Notes: a model not told the origin generated them from the letters alone. Numbered from the stretch's first letter, positions 17,714 through 26,796 are shown. The stretch: 64,000 nt of DNA from Bog-532 sp963828445 (GCA_963828445.1 CAWHFP010000003.1:434001-498000), one strand, 5' to 3'. Numbers and translations: made by a program.

Positions 17714-17857
17714 CAATTACAGCTTGTAATTGACTGAGGTGAGACGCACAGTACCGATCTTCAGTGCGAAAAGGAACATCAGCAGATCATGCAGGTTTTT
17801 AGCTGCTTCGTTTGACTGACTGCCCCTCGGGTAGCGCTGCGCTCTGCAATTGACTGA
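17714..17857. promoter_or_regulatory. AT-richer leader with inverted repeat and three TTGACTGA copies
   Basis: The 215-nt gap before the epimerase gene has lower GC than its surroundings. It holds an inverted repeat CAATTAC-AGCTT-GTAATTG (17714-17732) and three copies of TTGACTGA, at 17730, 17812 and 17850, two of them within AATTGACTGA. This looks like a promoter with operator sites for the downstream sugar cluster. No clear coding frame is present. Confidence 0.5.
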
Positions 17858-17887
17858 CCAGTAGCAAGATCGCAGAGGGGAGCGGCC

Positions 17888-18892
17888 GTGGCGGCGGAAA
17901 ACAGGCTCAGCGGACTCGATGGGCCCATCTGGACACGGGCGGTCGTCACCGGGGGCGCCGGGTTCCTCGGCAGTCACCTCTGCCGCAGCCTGCTGGCCGC
18001 AGGCACGGACGTGGTGTGCGTGGACAACTTCCTCACCAGTTCCCCGAACCGCCTGCAGGACCTGCGGGCCGAGCCGGGGTTCGAGCTCCGCCCGGCCGAC
18101 GTGGCGGCCGGACTGGACGTCGACGGCCACATCGACCTGGTCGTGCACCTGGCCTCGCCCGCGTCGCCGATCGACTACCACCGGTATCCGCTGGCCACCT
18201 TGGAGGTGGGCAGCTCCGGGACCAGGAACGCGCTGGCGCTGGCGGCCAGGACCGGCGCCCGGTTCGTGCTCACCTCCACCTCGGAGGTGTACGGCGACCC
18301 GGCGGTGAGCCCGCAGCCCGAGGACTACTGGGGCAACGTCAACCCGGTCGGCCCGCGCAGCGTGTACGACGAGGCCAAGCGGTTCGCCGAGGCGCTCACC
18401 GCCGCGCACCAGCGGGCCGGCACCGTCGACGCGGGGATCGTGCGGATCTTCAACACCTACGGACCGGGCATGCGCCCCGACGACGGCCGCGTCGTGCCCA
18501 CGTTCGCCTGCCAGGCACTGCGGGGCGAGCCGCTCACGGTGACCGGGGACGGCCGCCAGACCCGGTCGCTGTGCCACGTGGACGACACCGTGCGCGGCAT
18601 CCTGGCCGTGGCCGCCAGCGGCCACCCCGGGCCGGTGAACATCGGCAACCCGGACGAGGCCACGGTGCTGGAGATCGCTGAGCGGATCATCGCGCTGGCC
18701 GGGTCGGCGTCCGGGATCGAGCACATTCCGTTCCCGGAGGACGACCCGATGACCCGGTGCCCGGACATCACCCGGGCCCGTCAGGAACTGGGCTGGGAGC
18801 CGGCCATCGGCTGGGAGGAGGGCCTGTCCAGCACGCTGGCCTGGTTCGCCGCCGAGCTCGGCCTGGCCCCGGGAGCGGAGGTGCGGGTCTGA
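17888..18892 (+). CDS. NAD-dependent epimerase/dehydratase, UDP-glucuronate decarboxylase (UXS)-like
   Basis: The 334-residue extended SDR has AVVTGGAGFLGSHLCRSLL (NAD site) and the UXS-type blocks HLASPASPIDYHRYPLATLE, VGSSGTRNALALA, PEDYWGNVNPVGPRSVYDEA with YxxxK, and RIFNTYGPGMRPDDGRVVP. UXS converts UDP-glucuronate to UDP-xylose; relatives act on other nucleotide sugars. The GTG start follows GAGGGGAGCGGCC. It is coupled to the carbamoyltransferase by a TGATG overlap. It does not look like HldD, so the heptose epimerase step is not accounted for by this gene. Confidence 0.88.
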   Translation: MAAENRLSGLDGPIWTRAVVTGGAGFLGSHLCRSLLAAGTDVVCVDNFLTSSPNRLQDLRAEPGFELRPADVAAGLDVDGHIDLVVHLASPASPIDYHRYPLATLEVGSSGTRNALALAARTGARFVLTSTSEVYGDPAVSPQPEDYWGNVNPVGPRSVYDEAKRFAEALTAAHQRAGTVDAGIVRIFNTYGPGMRPDDGRVVPTFACQALRGEPLTVTGDGRQTRSLCHVDDTVRGILAVAASGHPGPVNIGNPDEATVLEIAERIIALAGSASGIEHIPFPEDDPMTRCPDITRARQELGWEPAIGWEEGLSSTLAWFAAELGLAPGAEVRV

Positions 18893-20538
18893 TGCGGATA
18901 CTCGGGATCAACGCGATCTTCCACGACCCGGCCGCGGCCCTGATCGTGGACGGGCGGATCGTGGCCGCGGCCGAGGAGGAGCGGTTCAGCCGCCGCAAGC
19001 ACGGCAAGCGTCCGGTGCCGTTCTCGGCCTGGGAGCAGCCGGAGAAGTCGGCGGCCTGGTGCCTGGAGACCGCGGGCCTGCGGCCCGAGGATCTGGACGC
19101 GGTGGCCTTCTCCTACGACCCGGCCGACTGCCGGCCCGCCGATGAACTCGGCCTCGACGACCCCTGGGACGGCCTGCGCATCCGGTACGCCCGGGAGGCC
19201 CCGCAGTTCCTGGCCGAGGCGCTGCCCGGACTGGACCCGGCCGCGGTCCGCTACGTCCGGCACCACGAGGCGCACGCGGCCTCGGCCGGGCTGGCCGCGC
19301 CGTTCGGCGACACCGCCGTGCTGGTGGCCGACGGCCGCGGCGAGGCCGCCTCCCACCTGGCCGGCCGGTACACCGGCGGTCAGCTCGAGGTGCTGGCCAG
19401 CCAGGGGCTGCCGCACTCGCTGGGCCTGTTCTACGAGCAGGCCACCGCGCACCTGGGCTTCCTGCACTCCAGCGACGAGTACAAGGTGATGGCGCTGGCC
19501 TCGTACGGCAGCCCGCGGTTCGCGGCCGAACTCAGCCGCCTGGTCTACGCCGACGGTGAGGGCGGCTTCCGTACCGAGCCGGTGGGCTGGGACAGCCTGG
19601 TCAAACGGCGTCGGCCGGGTGAGCCGCTGACCGCCGAGCACGCCGACCTGGCCGCCAGCGTGCAGCGGGTGACCGAGGACGTGCTGCTTCAGCTGACCTG
19701 GTGGCTGCACGGCCGCACCGGCGGCCGGGAGCTGGCCATGGCGGGCGGGGTCGCGCTGAACTGCGTGGCCAACTCGCGGCTGTACGCCGAGGGGCCGTTC
19801 GACCGGATCTGGATCCAGCCCGCGGCCGGGGACGCCGGCACGGCCCTGGGCGGGGCGCTGCACCTGGCCGCCGCCGAAGGTGAGCTGGCGGGCCCGATGC
19901 CCGGCGCCGATCTCGGGCGCGGCTGGACCGACGACGAGCTGGAAGCCTGGCTGCGCACGGCGGCCTGGCCGTACGAGCGGCCCGCCAGCGTGGCCGACGC
20001 GGTCGCGGCCGCGCTGGCCGAGGACCGCGTGGTGGCCTGGTTCCAGGGCCGCAGCGAGTACGGGCCGCGGGCGCTGGGCCGCCGGTCGCTGCTGGCCCAT
20101 CCCGGCCGCCAGGAGAACCTGGACCGGCTGAACGCGGTCAAGGGCCGGGAGGAGTTCCGGCCGGTGGCGCCGATGGTGCTGGCCGACCGGGCGGCGGCGA
20201 TCTTCCACGGCCCGCTGCCCAGCCCGTACATGCTGTTCGTGCACGAGGTCGACCGGGCCTGGCGGGACCGCATCCCGGCCGTGGTGCACGTGGACGGGAC
20301 CGCGCGGGCGCAGACCGTGGACCGGGACACCGAGCCGCTGCTGGCGCAGATGCTCGACGGGTTCGCGGCCCGGACCGGGCTGCCGGTGGTCGTGAACACC
20401 AGCCTGAACACGGCCGGGCGGCCGATGGTGGACGACCCGCGCGACGCCCTGGAGTGCTTTGGCTCGGCACCGGTGGATGTGCTGGCCATCGGCCCCTTCA
20501 TCATCCGCCGCCCGGGAACCACGGGTGCCCGGTCATGA
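18892..20538 (+). CDS. Carbamoyltransferase (NodU/CmcH family)
   Basis: 548 residues with the two-domain architecture of NodU/CmcH/TobZ enzymes. The N-terminal Kae1-like domain contains ILGINAIFHDPAAALIVDGR, AAEEERFSRRKHGKRP and RYVRHHEAHAASAGLAAPFG with the metal-binding HHEAH. The C-terminal YrdC-like part has WFQGRSEYGPRALGRRSLLA, PVAPMVLADRA and VNTSLNTAGRPMVDDP. They form carbamoyl-adenylate from carbamoyl phosphate and transfer the carbamoyl group to a hydroxyl, usually on a sugar. Within this operon a carbamoylated surface sugar is the natural inference. Its stop overlaps the next ATG (ATGA). Confidence 0.95.
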   Translation: MRILGINAIFHDPAAALIVDGRIVAAAEEERFSRRKHGKRPVPFSAWEQPEKSAAWCLETAGLRPEDLDAVAFSYDPADCRPADELGLDDPWDGLRIRYAREAPQFLAEALPGLDPAAVRYVRHHEAHAASAGLAAPFGDTAVLVADGRGEAASHLAGRYTGGQLEVLASQGLPHSLGLFYEQATAHLGFLHSSDEYKVMALASYGSPRFAAELSRLVYADGEGGFRTEPVGWDSLVKRRRPGEPLTAEHADLAASVQRVTEDVLLQLTWWLHGRTGGRELAMAGGVALNCVANSRLYAEGPFDRIWIQPAAGDAGTALGGALHLAAAEGELAGPMPGADLGRGWTDDELEAWLRTAAWPYERPASVADAVAAALAEDRVVAWFQGRSEYGPRALGRRSLLAHPGRQENLDRLNAVKGREEFRPVAPMVLADRAAAIFHGPLPSPYMLFVHEVDRAWRDRIPAVVHVDGTARAQTVDRDTEPLLAQMLDGFAARTGLPVVVNTSLNTAGRPMVDDPRDALECFGSAPVDVLAIGPFIIRRPGTTGARS

Positions 20539-21587
20539 CCGGGCGAGTGCTGGTGGTCCGGCCGGACGGGATGGGCGACGTGCTGCTCACCGGGCCGGCC
20601 GTGCGGGCGGTGGCGGCCAGCGGGGCCGAGGTGACGTTCCTGGCCGGTCCGGCCGGAGCCGGGGCGGCGGCGCTGCTGCCCGGAGTCGGCACCGTGCTGA
20701 CCTGCGAGCTGCCGTGGATCGCGCCGGACCCGGGCCCGTTCGACCCGGCCGTGGTGCAGTCGCTGGCCGGCCAGGTGCGGAGTGTGCGCCCCGACACGGC
20801 GCTGATCTTCACCTCGTTCCACCAGTCGCCGCTGCCCACCGCGCTGGTGCTGCGGATGGCCGGCGTGCCGCGGATCGCCGCCATCAGCGTGGACTACCCG
20901 GGGTCGCTGCTGGACGTCCGGCACCGGCTGGACGAGGACGTGCCCGAGGCCGAGCGGAACCTGTCGCTGGCCCGGGCCGCGGGCTACACGCTGCCGGCCG
21001 GGGACTCCGGGCGGCTGGCCGTCCTCCGGGCTGGTCTGCCCGAACCGCCGCCACCGCTGGGGCGGGACGGCGGCTCCTACGTGGTGATGCACGCGCGGGC
21101 GTCGGTGCCGGCCCGGGCGCCGTCGGTGAGCCGGGTGGCGGACATGGTGGCCGCCCTGGCCGGGGCCGGGCGCCGGGTGGTGCTGACCGGGTCCGGTGCG
21201 GACGCGGCGGCGGTGGCGGCCATCGGCGAGCAGGCCGGGGCGCCGGGGGTGCTGGACCTGGCCGGCCGGACCGACCTGCCCACGCTGGCCGCGGTGCTGG
21301 CCGGCGCGGACGTGGTGGTGGCGCCGAACACCGGCGCGGCCCACCTGGCGGCCGCGGTGGGCACCCCGGTGGTCAGCCTGTTCGCCCCGGTCGTGCCCGC
21401 GGCCCGGTGGGCGCCGTACGGAGTGCGGCGCCGGCTGCTGGGACGGCAGGACGCGGCCTGCGCGGGTACCCGGGCGCGGGTGTGCCCGGTCGCCGGGCAC
21501 CCCTGCCTGGACAGCATCGCGCCGGCCGGCGTGGTGGCCGCGGTCGAGGAGCTTTCCGGACGCGTGCCCACCGGGGTGAGCGCATGA
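20535..21587 (+). CDS. Glycosyltransferase family 9 (heptosyltransferase-like)
   Basis: The 350-residue protein has VLVVRPDGMGDVLLTGPAVR at the N-terminus and VVVAPNTGAAHLAAAVGTPV in the C-terminal domain, both typical of GT9 ADP-heptose:glycan heptosyltransferases. With GmhA, HldE and GmhB homologues in the same operon, an ADP-heptose-type donor is likely. It overlaps the carbamoyltransferase gene and the next glycosyltransferase by 4 nt each. No membrane helix is seen. Confidence 0.92.
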   Translation: MTGRVLVVRPDGMGDVLLTGPAVRAVAASGAEVTFLAGPAGAGAAALLPGVGTVLTCELPWIAPDPGPFDPAVVQSLAGQVRSVRPDTALIFTSFHQSPLPTALVLRMAGVPRIAAISVDYPGSLLDVRHRLDEDVPEAERNLSLARAAGYTLPAGDSGRLAVLRAGLPEPPPPLGRDGGSYVVMHARASVPARAPSVSRVADMVAALAGAGRRVVLTGSGADAAAVAAIGEQAGAPGVLDLAGRTDLPTLAAVLAGADVVVAPNTGAAHLAAAVGTPVVSLFAPVVPAARWAPYGVRRRLLGRQDAACAGTRARVCPVAGHPCLDSIAPAGVVAAVEELSGRVPTGVSA

Positions 21588-22543
21588 GGATCCTCATCTG
21601 GCACCTGCACGGGTCGTGGCTGACCAGCTTCGTGCAGGGCTCGCACGAGTATCTGGTGCCGGTCACCCCGGACCGCGGGCCGTTCGGCCTGGGCCGGGCC
21701 CGGACCTGGGACTGGCCCGCCAGCGTGACCGAGGTGCCGCCCGCTCAGCTGCGGGAGGCCGCGGTCGACCTGGTGGTGCTGCAGCGCCCGGAGGAGCTGT
21801 CGCTGGCCGCCGAGTGGCTGGGCCGGACTCCGGGGCGGGACGTGCCCGCCGTCTATCTCGAGCACGACACCCCGCCCGCCGTGGGCGCGCCGCACCCGAT
21901 GGCCGGCATCGGCGGCATCCCGATCGTGCACGTCACCCAGTTCAACGCGCTGTTCTGGGACTGCGGCCCGTCGCCGGTGGCCGTGATCGAGCACGGCGTG
22001 ATCGATCCGGGTCCGGCCTGGACCGGTGAACTGAACCGGGCCGCGGTGGTGGTCAACGACCCGCTGAGCCGGGGCCGGACGGTCGGGACCGACCTGCTGC
22101 CCGGGTTCGCCGCGCAGGCGCCGCTGGACGTCTTCGGCATGCGGGTCACCGGCCTGGCTCGCGCGCAGCGGCTGGACCCCGAACGATGCCGGGAACATGA
22201 AGACCTGCCCCAGGCCCGGCTGCACACCGAACTGCCCCGCCGCCGGGTCTACATTCACCCGTTCCGGTGGACATCGCTGGGGCTGTCGCTGATCGAGGCC
22301 ATGTGCCTGGCCATGCCGGTGGTGGTCCTCGCCACTACCGAGGCGCCCCGGGCGGTGCCGCCCGCGGCCGGGGCCATCTCCACCGACCTCGGCGAACTGC
22401 ACGCCGCCGTACGGATGTTCGTCCACGACCCAGCGGCGGCCCGTGACGCCGGCCGGGCGGCCCGGGAGGCCGCGCTGGCCCGGTACGGCCTCAAACGGTT
22501 CCTCCGTGACTGGGATCAGATTCTGCAGGAGGTGAGCGCATGA
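21584..22543 (+). CDS. Glycosyltransferase, GT-B fold (GT4-like)
   Basis: 319 residues starting MRILIWHLHGSWLTSFVQGS. The C-terminal part, YIHPFRWTSLGLSLIEAMCL followed by AMPVVVLATTEAPRAVP, has the donor-site E-containing helix of GT4 enzymes. The N-terminal domain is short and divergent, with VYLEHDTPP and IVHVTQFNALFWDCG. The donor is unknown. The 4-nt overlaps on both sides show tight coupling within the heptose/carbamoyl operon. Confidence 0.85.
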   Translation: MRILIWHLHGSWLTSFVQGSHEYLVPVTPDRGPFGLGRARTWDWPASVTEVPPAQLREAAVDLVVLQRPEELSLAAEWLGRTPGRDVPAVYLEHDTPPAVGAPHPMAGIGGIPIVHVTQFNALFWDCGPSPVAVIEHGVIDPGPAWTGELNRAAVVVNDPLSRGRTVGTDLLPGFAAQAPLDVFGMRVTGLARAQRLDPERCREHEDLPQARLHTELPRRRVYIHPFRWTSLGLSLIEAMCLAMPVVVLATTEAPRAVPPAAGAISTDLGELHAAVRMFVHDPAAARDAGRAAREAALARYGLKRFLRDWDQILQEVSA

Positions 22544-23787
22544 GAATCGCCATGGTCTCCGAGCACGCCGATCCGACGGCGGCCCTGGGCGGCGCGGACG
22601 CGGGTGGCCAGAACGTACACGTGGGCGCGCTGGCCGCGGCCCTGGCCGCGCGCGGCCATTCCGTCACCGTCTACACCCGCCTGACCGAGCTGGCCGCGCC
22701 GCGCGTGGTCCAGCTGGACCACGGCGTCACCGTGCGCCGTCTCAAGGCGGGCCCGATCGCGCCGCTGCCCAAGGACGACCTGCTGCCGCACATGCCCGAG
22801 CTGGGCATGCGGCTGGCCCGGCTCTGGCGCCGGGACCGGCCCGACGTGGCCCACGCGCACTTCTGGATGTCGGGCCTGGCCACCCTGCGCGGTGCCGCCG
22901 GGCTGGACGTCCCGGTGACGCAGACCTTCCACGCCCTCGGGGTGGTCAAGGCCCGGCATCAGGGGCCGGCCGACCCGAGCCCGCCCGGGCGGGTCGCCGC
23001 CGAACGGCGCATCGGCCGGGACTGCGACCAGATCATTGCCACCTGCCGGGACGAGGCCAGCGAGCTGGTCGCGCTGGGCGTGCCCGGCAGCCAGATCTCG
23101 ATCGTGCCGTGTGGGGTGGACGCCAGCGTGTTCACCCCGGAGGGCCAGGCCGGCCCCTGCGGCGGACGGCCGCGCCTGCTGACCCTGGGCCGCCTGGTCG
23201 AACGCAAGGGCGTGGCCACCGCGATCGCCGCGCTGGCTCGGGTACCCGAGGCCGAACTGGTCGTGGCGGGCGGCCCGGACCGGGCCGAGCTGGACCGCGA
23301 CGGCGACTACCGGGCCCTGCGCCAGGCCGCGGATCAGCACGGTGTGGCCGATCGCGTGGTGTTCACCGGCGGCGTCGGCCGGGCCGACGTGCCGGCCCTG
23401 ATCCGGTCGGCGGACGTGGTGGTGTGCACCCCCTGGTACGAGCCGTTCGGCATCGTGCCGCTGGAGGCGATGGCCTGCGGTGTCCCGGTGGTGGCCAGCG
23501 CGGTTGGCGGTCTCACCGACACCGTGGTCGACCGGGACACCGGCTGGCTGGTGCCGCCCCGGGACCCGGCCGCACTGGCCAGCGCGCTGCGCGTGCTGCT
23601 GGCCGACCCGGAGCGGCGGGCGGCCATGGGCCGGGCCGGGCTGAACCGGGCCCGGCAGTGGTACGGCTGGCCCCGCATCGCGGCCCAGACCGAGGAGGTC
23701 TACGAGCAGATGGTGGTGACGCGGGGGGCGGCTGGAGCCGGCGGGCCGCTGACGGCCGACGGGCCGCTGACGGCGGGAGCGTCATGA
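22540..23787 (+). CDS. Glycosyltransferase family 4
   Basis: A 415-residue GT4: RIAMVSEHADPTAALGGADA and GGQNVHVGALAAALAARGHS at the acceptor side, then LLTLGRLVERKGVATAIAAL and TPWYEPFGIVPLEAMACGVP with the EX7E retaining-enzyme motif. The sequence resembles D-inositol-3-phosphate glycosyltransferase/sucrose synthase-type GT4 enzymes. The last 30 residues are a Gly/Ala-rich tail with a repeated GPLTA block. It is part of the coupled sugar operon. Confidence 0.93.
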   Translation: MRIAMVSEHADPTAALGGADAGGQNVHVGALAAALAARGHSVTVYTRLTELAAPRVVQLDHGVTVRRLKAGPIAPLPKDDLLPHMPELGMRLARLWRRDRPDVAHAHFWMSGLATLRGAAGLDVPVTQTFHALGVVKARHQGPADPSPPGRVAAERRIGRDCDQIIATCRDEASELVALGVPGSQISIVPCGVDASVFTPEGQAGPCGGRPRLLTLGRLVERKGVATAIAALARVPEAELVVAGGPDRAELDRDGDYRALRQAADQHGVADRVVFTGGVGRADVPALIRSADVVVCTPWYEPFGIVPLEAMACGVPVVASAVGGLTDTVVDRDTGWLVPPRDPAALASALRVLLADPERRAAMGRAGLNRARQWYGWPRIAAQTEEVYEQMVVTRGAAGAGGPLTADGPLTAGAS

Positions 23788-24380
23788 GCGCGCCGACGGT
23801 GACTGATCCGGAGCTGATCCAGCACGTGGAACGGCTGATCCAGGCGTTGCGCAGCCCGGCCACCGGCCTGACCACCGCTCGGCGCTGGGGCCGGCTGCTG
23901 GCCGTGCCGCTACTGGCCGGCCAGCGGCTGCTGGTGGCCGGGAACGGCGGCAGCGCGGCCGAGGCCCAGCACCTCACGGCCGAGCTGGTAGGCCGGTACG
24001 CGACCGAACGCCGGCCACTCTCGGCCATCGCCCTGCACGCCGATACCTCCAGCCTGACCGCCATCGGCAACGACTACGGCGGAGCCGAAGCCTACGCCCG
24101 CCAGGTGGCGGCGCACGGCCGGGACGGCGACACCCTGCTGCTGCTGTCCACCAGCGGCCGTAGCGAGAACGTGCTGGCCGCCGCGGACCGGGCCAGGTCG
24201 CTGGGCCTGACCGTATGGGCCATGACCGGGCCCGCCCCGAACCCGCTGGCCGCGCTGGCGGACGAGGCACTGTGCGTGGCCGGAGCCGACACCTCGGTGG
24301 TGCAGGAAGTCCACCTGGTGGCCATCCACACCCTGTGCGAGGCCCTGGACGCGGAGATTGCGGAGGTGACCGCGCCGTGA
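23784..24380 (+). CDS. gmhA: SIS-domain phosphoheptose isomerase (GmhA-like)
   Basis: A 198-residue SIS protein: LLVAGNGGSAAEAQHLTAEL, VGRYATERRPLSAIALHADT, LTAIGNDYGGAEAYARQVAA and LLLLSTSGRSENVLAAAD, ending with VVQEVHLVAIHTLCEALD. This matches GmhA, which converts sedoheptulose 7-phosphate to D-glycero-D-manno-heptose 7-phosphate. The conserved Glu-His in the QEVHL helix is the family's catalytic region. It directly precedes the HldE-like gene with a 4-nt overlap, the expected order for an ADP-heptose pathway. Confidence 0.9.
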   Translation: MSAPTVTDPELIQHVERLIQALRSPATGLTTARRWGRLLAVPLLAGQRLLVAGNGGSAAEAQHLTAELVGRYATERRPLSAIALHADTSSLTAIGNDYGGAEAYARQVAAHGRDGDTLLLLSTSGRSENVLAAADRARSLGLTVWAMTGPAPNPLAALADEALCVAGADTSVVQEVHLVAIHTLCEALDAEIAEVTAP

Positions 24381-25822
24381 GCCCACGGCCGACAGCGGGC
24401 CCGCTGGTCGTGGTGGGCGACGCGCTGCTCGACCGCGACGTGGACGGTCAGGTGCGGCGGCTGTGCCCGGACGCGCCGGTCCCGGTGCTCGAGGACCAGG
24501 CCCCGGCGTGCCGCCCGGGCGGAGCGGCGCTGGCCGCGCTGATGGCGGCGCGGGACGGGGTGCCGGTAGTGCTGGTGGCGCCGCTCGGCGAGGACGAAGC
24601 CAGCCAGACGGTGCTCCGGTTGCTGGCTCCGGCGGTGACGGTGGTGCGGCTGCCGCTGGACGGCGCGCTGCCGGAAAAGACGCGGTTCCGGACGGACGGC
24701 CGGACCCTGTTGCGGGCGGACCGGGGCGACGGAGCGCTCAGGGCCGACGACGGCCGGGACGAGGCCGCGGACGCGATCGCGGCGGCCGGGACGGTGCTGG
24801 TATCCGACTACGGGCGGGGTGTCACCGCTGACCGGAAGATCCGCGCGGCCCTGGCCAGGCAGGCCGAGCGGGTGCCGCTGGTCTGGGACCCCCATCCCCG
24901 CGGCGCGGCCCCGGTTCCGCACGCTCGGCTGGTCACCCCCAACCACGCTGAGGCGGCCGCCCTGGCCGGGCTGACCGGGCCACCCGCGCTGACGACGGCT
25001 GCCGCTGCCGCCCATTACCTGAGCCAGAAGTGGTCGGCGGACGCGGTCGCCATCACCCTCGGCAAACAAGGCGCGGTCCTGGTCCAGGGCGCGACCGGTC
25101 CGCTGGTGGCCCCGGCCCCGCCGCTGGCCGTCACCGACCCGTGCGGGGCTGGGGACCGGTTCGCGGCCACGGCCGCGGTGACGCTCCGGGCCGGGGCGGT
25201 GACGTCGGAAGCGGTGACGTCGGCGGTGGCGGCGGCCTCGCTCTACCTGGCCGAAGGCGGGGTGGCGCGCTACAGCACCCCGGAGCCCGGGGAATCAGCC
25301 CGCGCGTCCCGGGCACGACAGCAAACTCCGGAGCCTGCCGAGATCGACGGGACGGGGAAGCCGGACGCGGCGGCCCTGGCGCGGAAGGTGCGGGCCGCGG
25401 GCGGGACCGTGGTCGCCACCGGTGGTTGCTTCGACGTGCTGCACGCCGGGCACGTCAGCCTGCTGCAAGCGGCCCGGTCGCTGGGCGACTGCCTGATCGT
25501 GTGCCTGAACTCCGACGCCTCGGTGCGGCGGCTCAAGGGCAAGGACCGCCCGCTCAACCACGTCGCCGACCGGACGGCGGTGCTGTCCGCGGTGGGCGCG
25601 GTGGACGCGATCGCGGTGTTCGACGAGGACACCCCCTGCGCGGTGCTGGATCAGCTGCGCCCCGCTATCTGGGTCAAAGGCGGCGACTACGACGGCCGGG
25701 AACTGCCCGAGGCCGGGTTGCTGAAGACCTGGGGCGGCGTAGCGGTCACCGTGCCCTACCTGAGCGGCCGTTCCACCACCGCGCTGGCCGAGGCGGCCCG
25801 GGACGACGCGGGTCTGCGCTGA
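24377..25822 (+). CDS. hldE: HldE-like bifunctional heptose 7-phosphate kinase / heptose 1-phosphate nucleotidyltransferase
   Basis: 481 residues in two domains. The N-terminal PfkB/ribokinase domain (about 10-310) has LVVVGDALLDRDVDGQVRRL, LVSDYGRGVTADRK and the catalytic DPCGAGDRFAATAAV. The C-terminal cytidylyltransferase-like domain (about 335-475) has VVATGGCFDVLHAGHVSLLQ with HxGH, then LNSDASVRRLKGKDRPLNHV. In HldE/RfaE these phosphorylate C1 and add AMP to give ADP-heptose. The kinase domain is somewhat short and divergent. A 40-residue low-complexity linker follows it. A GTG start overlaps gmhA. Confidence 0.92.
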   Translation: MSPRPTAGPLVVVGDALLDRDVDGQVRRLCPDAPVPVLEDQAPACRPGGAALAALMAARDGVPVVLVAPLGEDEASQTVLRLLAPAVTVVRLPLDGALPEKTRFRTDGRTLLRADRGDGALRADDGRDEAADAIAAAGTVLVSDYGRGVTADRKIRAALARQAERVPLVWDPHPRGAAPVPHARLVTPNHAEAAALAGLTGPPALTTAAAAAHYLSQKWSADAVAITLGKQGAVLVQGATGPLVAPAPPLAVTDPCGAGDRFAATAAVTLRAGAVTSEAVTSAVAAASLYLAEGGVARYSTPEPGESARASRARQQTPEPAEIDGTGKPDAAALARKVRAAGGTVVATGGCFDVLHAGHVSLLQAARSLGDCLIVCLNSDASVRRLKGKDRPLNHVADRTAVLSAVGAVDAIAVFDEDTPCAVLDQLRPAIWVKGGDYDGRELPEAGLLKTWGGVAVTVPYLSGRSTTALAEAARDDAGLR

Positions 25823-25824
25823 CC

Positions 25825-26796
25825 GTGCTACCCGTTACTCCGCCCCCGCGCATCCTGCTGCTGCGAGCCCTCGGCCTGGGCGACTTCCTGACCGGTGTGC
25901 CTGCCTACCGCGCGGTGCGCCGGGCCTTCCCGGACCATCAGCTGGTGCTGGCGGCGCCGGCCGCGCTGGCTCCGCTGGTGCCGCTGACCGGGGCCATCGA
26001 TGAACTGCTGCCGACCGGCGAGCTGGAGCCCGTACCGTGGCCCGGTCCCCCGCCGGGCATCGGCATCGACCTGCACGGGCGCGGCCCGGCCAGCCATCGG
26101 CTGGTGGCCGCGCTGGCCCCGCGGCGGCTCATCGTGTTCGGCGGCGAGCACGCCGGCGGTTACCACGGCCCGCAGTGGCGGCCGGGCGAGCACGAGGTGG
26201 CCCGCTGGTGCCGGCTGCTCACCGAGTCCGGCATCCCGGCCGACCCGGCCGATCTCGTGCTGACCGCCCCGGCCGAACCTGGACCCGCCCGCGTGCTGGT
26301 CCACCCGGGGGCGGCGGCCCCTGGCCGGCGCTGGCCCGCCGAACGCTTCGCCGCGGTGGCCGGCTGGCTGGCCGACCGCGGTCACCAGGTCCGGATCACC
26401 GGATCAGCCGCCGAACAAGACCTGGCCCGGCAGGTCGCCTGGCTGGCTGGGCTGCCCGAAGACCACGTGCTGGCCGGCCGGACCTCGCTGGGCGGCCTGG
26501 CCGCGCTGGTCGCGTCGGCCCGGCTGGTCGTCTCCGGCGACACCGGCCTGTCCCACCTGGCGTCGGCGTTCGCGCGCCCGTCGGTGACGCTGTTCGGCCC
26601 GGTGCCGCCGGCCGAGTGGGGACCGCCGCGGCACCCACGGCATCAGGTCCTGTGGGCGGCCGAGCCCGGCTATCGCGGCGACCCGCACGCCAGCGGCTTG
26701 GACCCGGCCCTGGCCAGGATCACCCCGGACCAGGTCCAGCGGGCGGTGGACCGGGCCCTGCACGCCGCCGGGGCGCCGTCGGGCGCGGGCGGCTGA
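25825..26796 (+). CDS. Glycosyltransferase family 9 (heptosyltransferase-like)
   Basis: About 323 residues from GTG 25825, two nt after the HldE stop. Motifs are RILLLRALGLGDFLTGVPAY at the N-terminus, ARVLVHPGAAAPGRRWPAER, and LVVSGDTGLSHLASAFARPS with VTLFGPVPPAEWGPP, all as in the second domain of GT9 enzymes. It is the last gene of the sugar operon and a second heptosyltransferase candidate. An apparent longer frame starting at 25030 is only overlap with hldE. Confidence 0.92.
   Translation: MLPVTPPPRILLLRALGLGDFLTGVPAYRAVRRAFPDHQLVLAAPAALAPLVPLTGAIDELLPTGELEPVPWPGPPPGIGIDLHGRGPASHRLVAALAPRRLIVFGGEHAGGYHGPQWRPGEHEVARWCRLLTESGIPADPADLVLTAPAEPGPARVLVHPGAAAPGRRWPAERFAAVAGWLADRGHQVRITGSAAEQDLARQVAWLAGLPEDHVLAGRTSLGGLAALVASARLVVSGDTGLSHLASAFARPSVTLFGPVPPAEWGPPRHPRHQVLWAAEPGYRGDPHASGLDPALARITPDQVQRAVDRALHAAGAPSGAGG

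Noticed and set aside
17888..18892. HldD (ADP-heptose 6-epimerase)
   Set aside because: The SPASPxDY and YWGNVNPxGPRSxYDEAK blocks are those of UDP-glucuronate decarboxylase-like enzymes.
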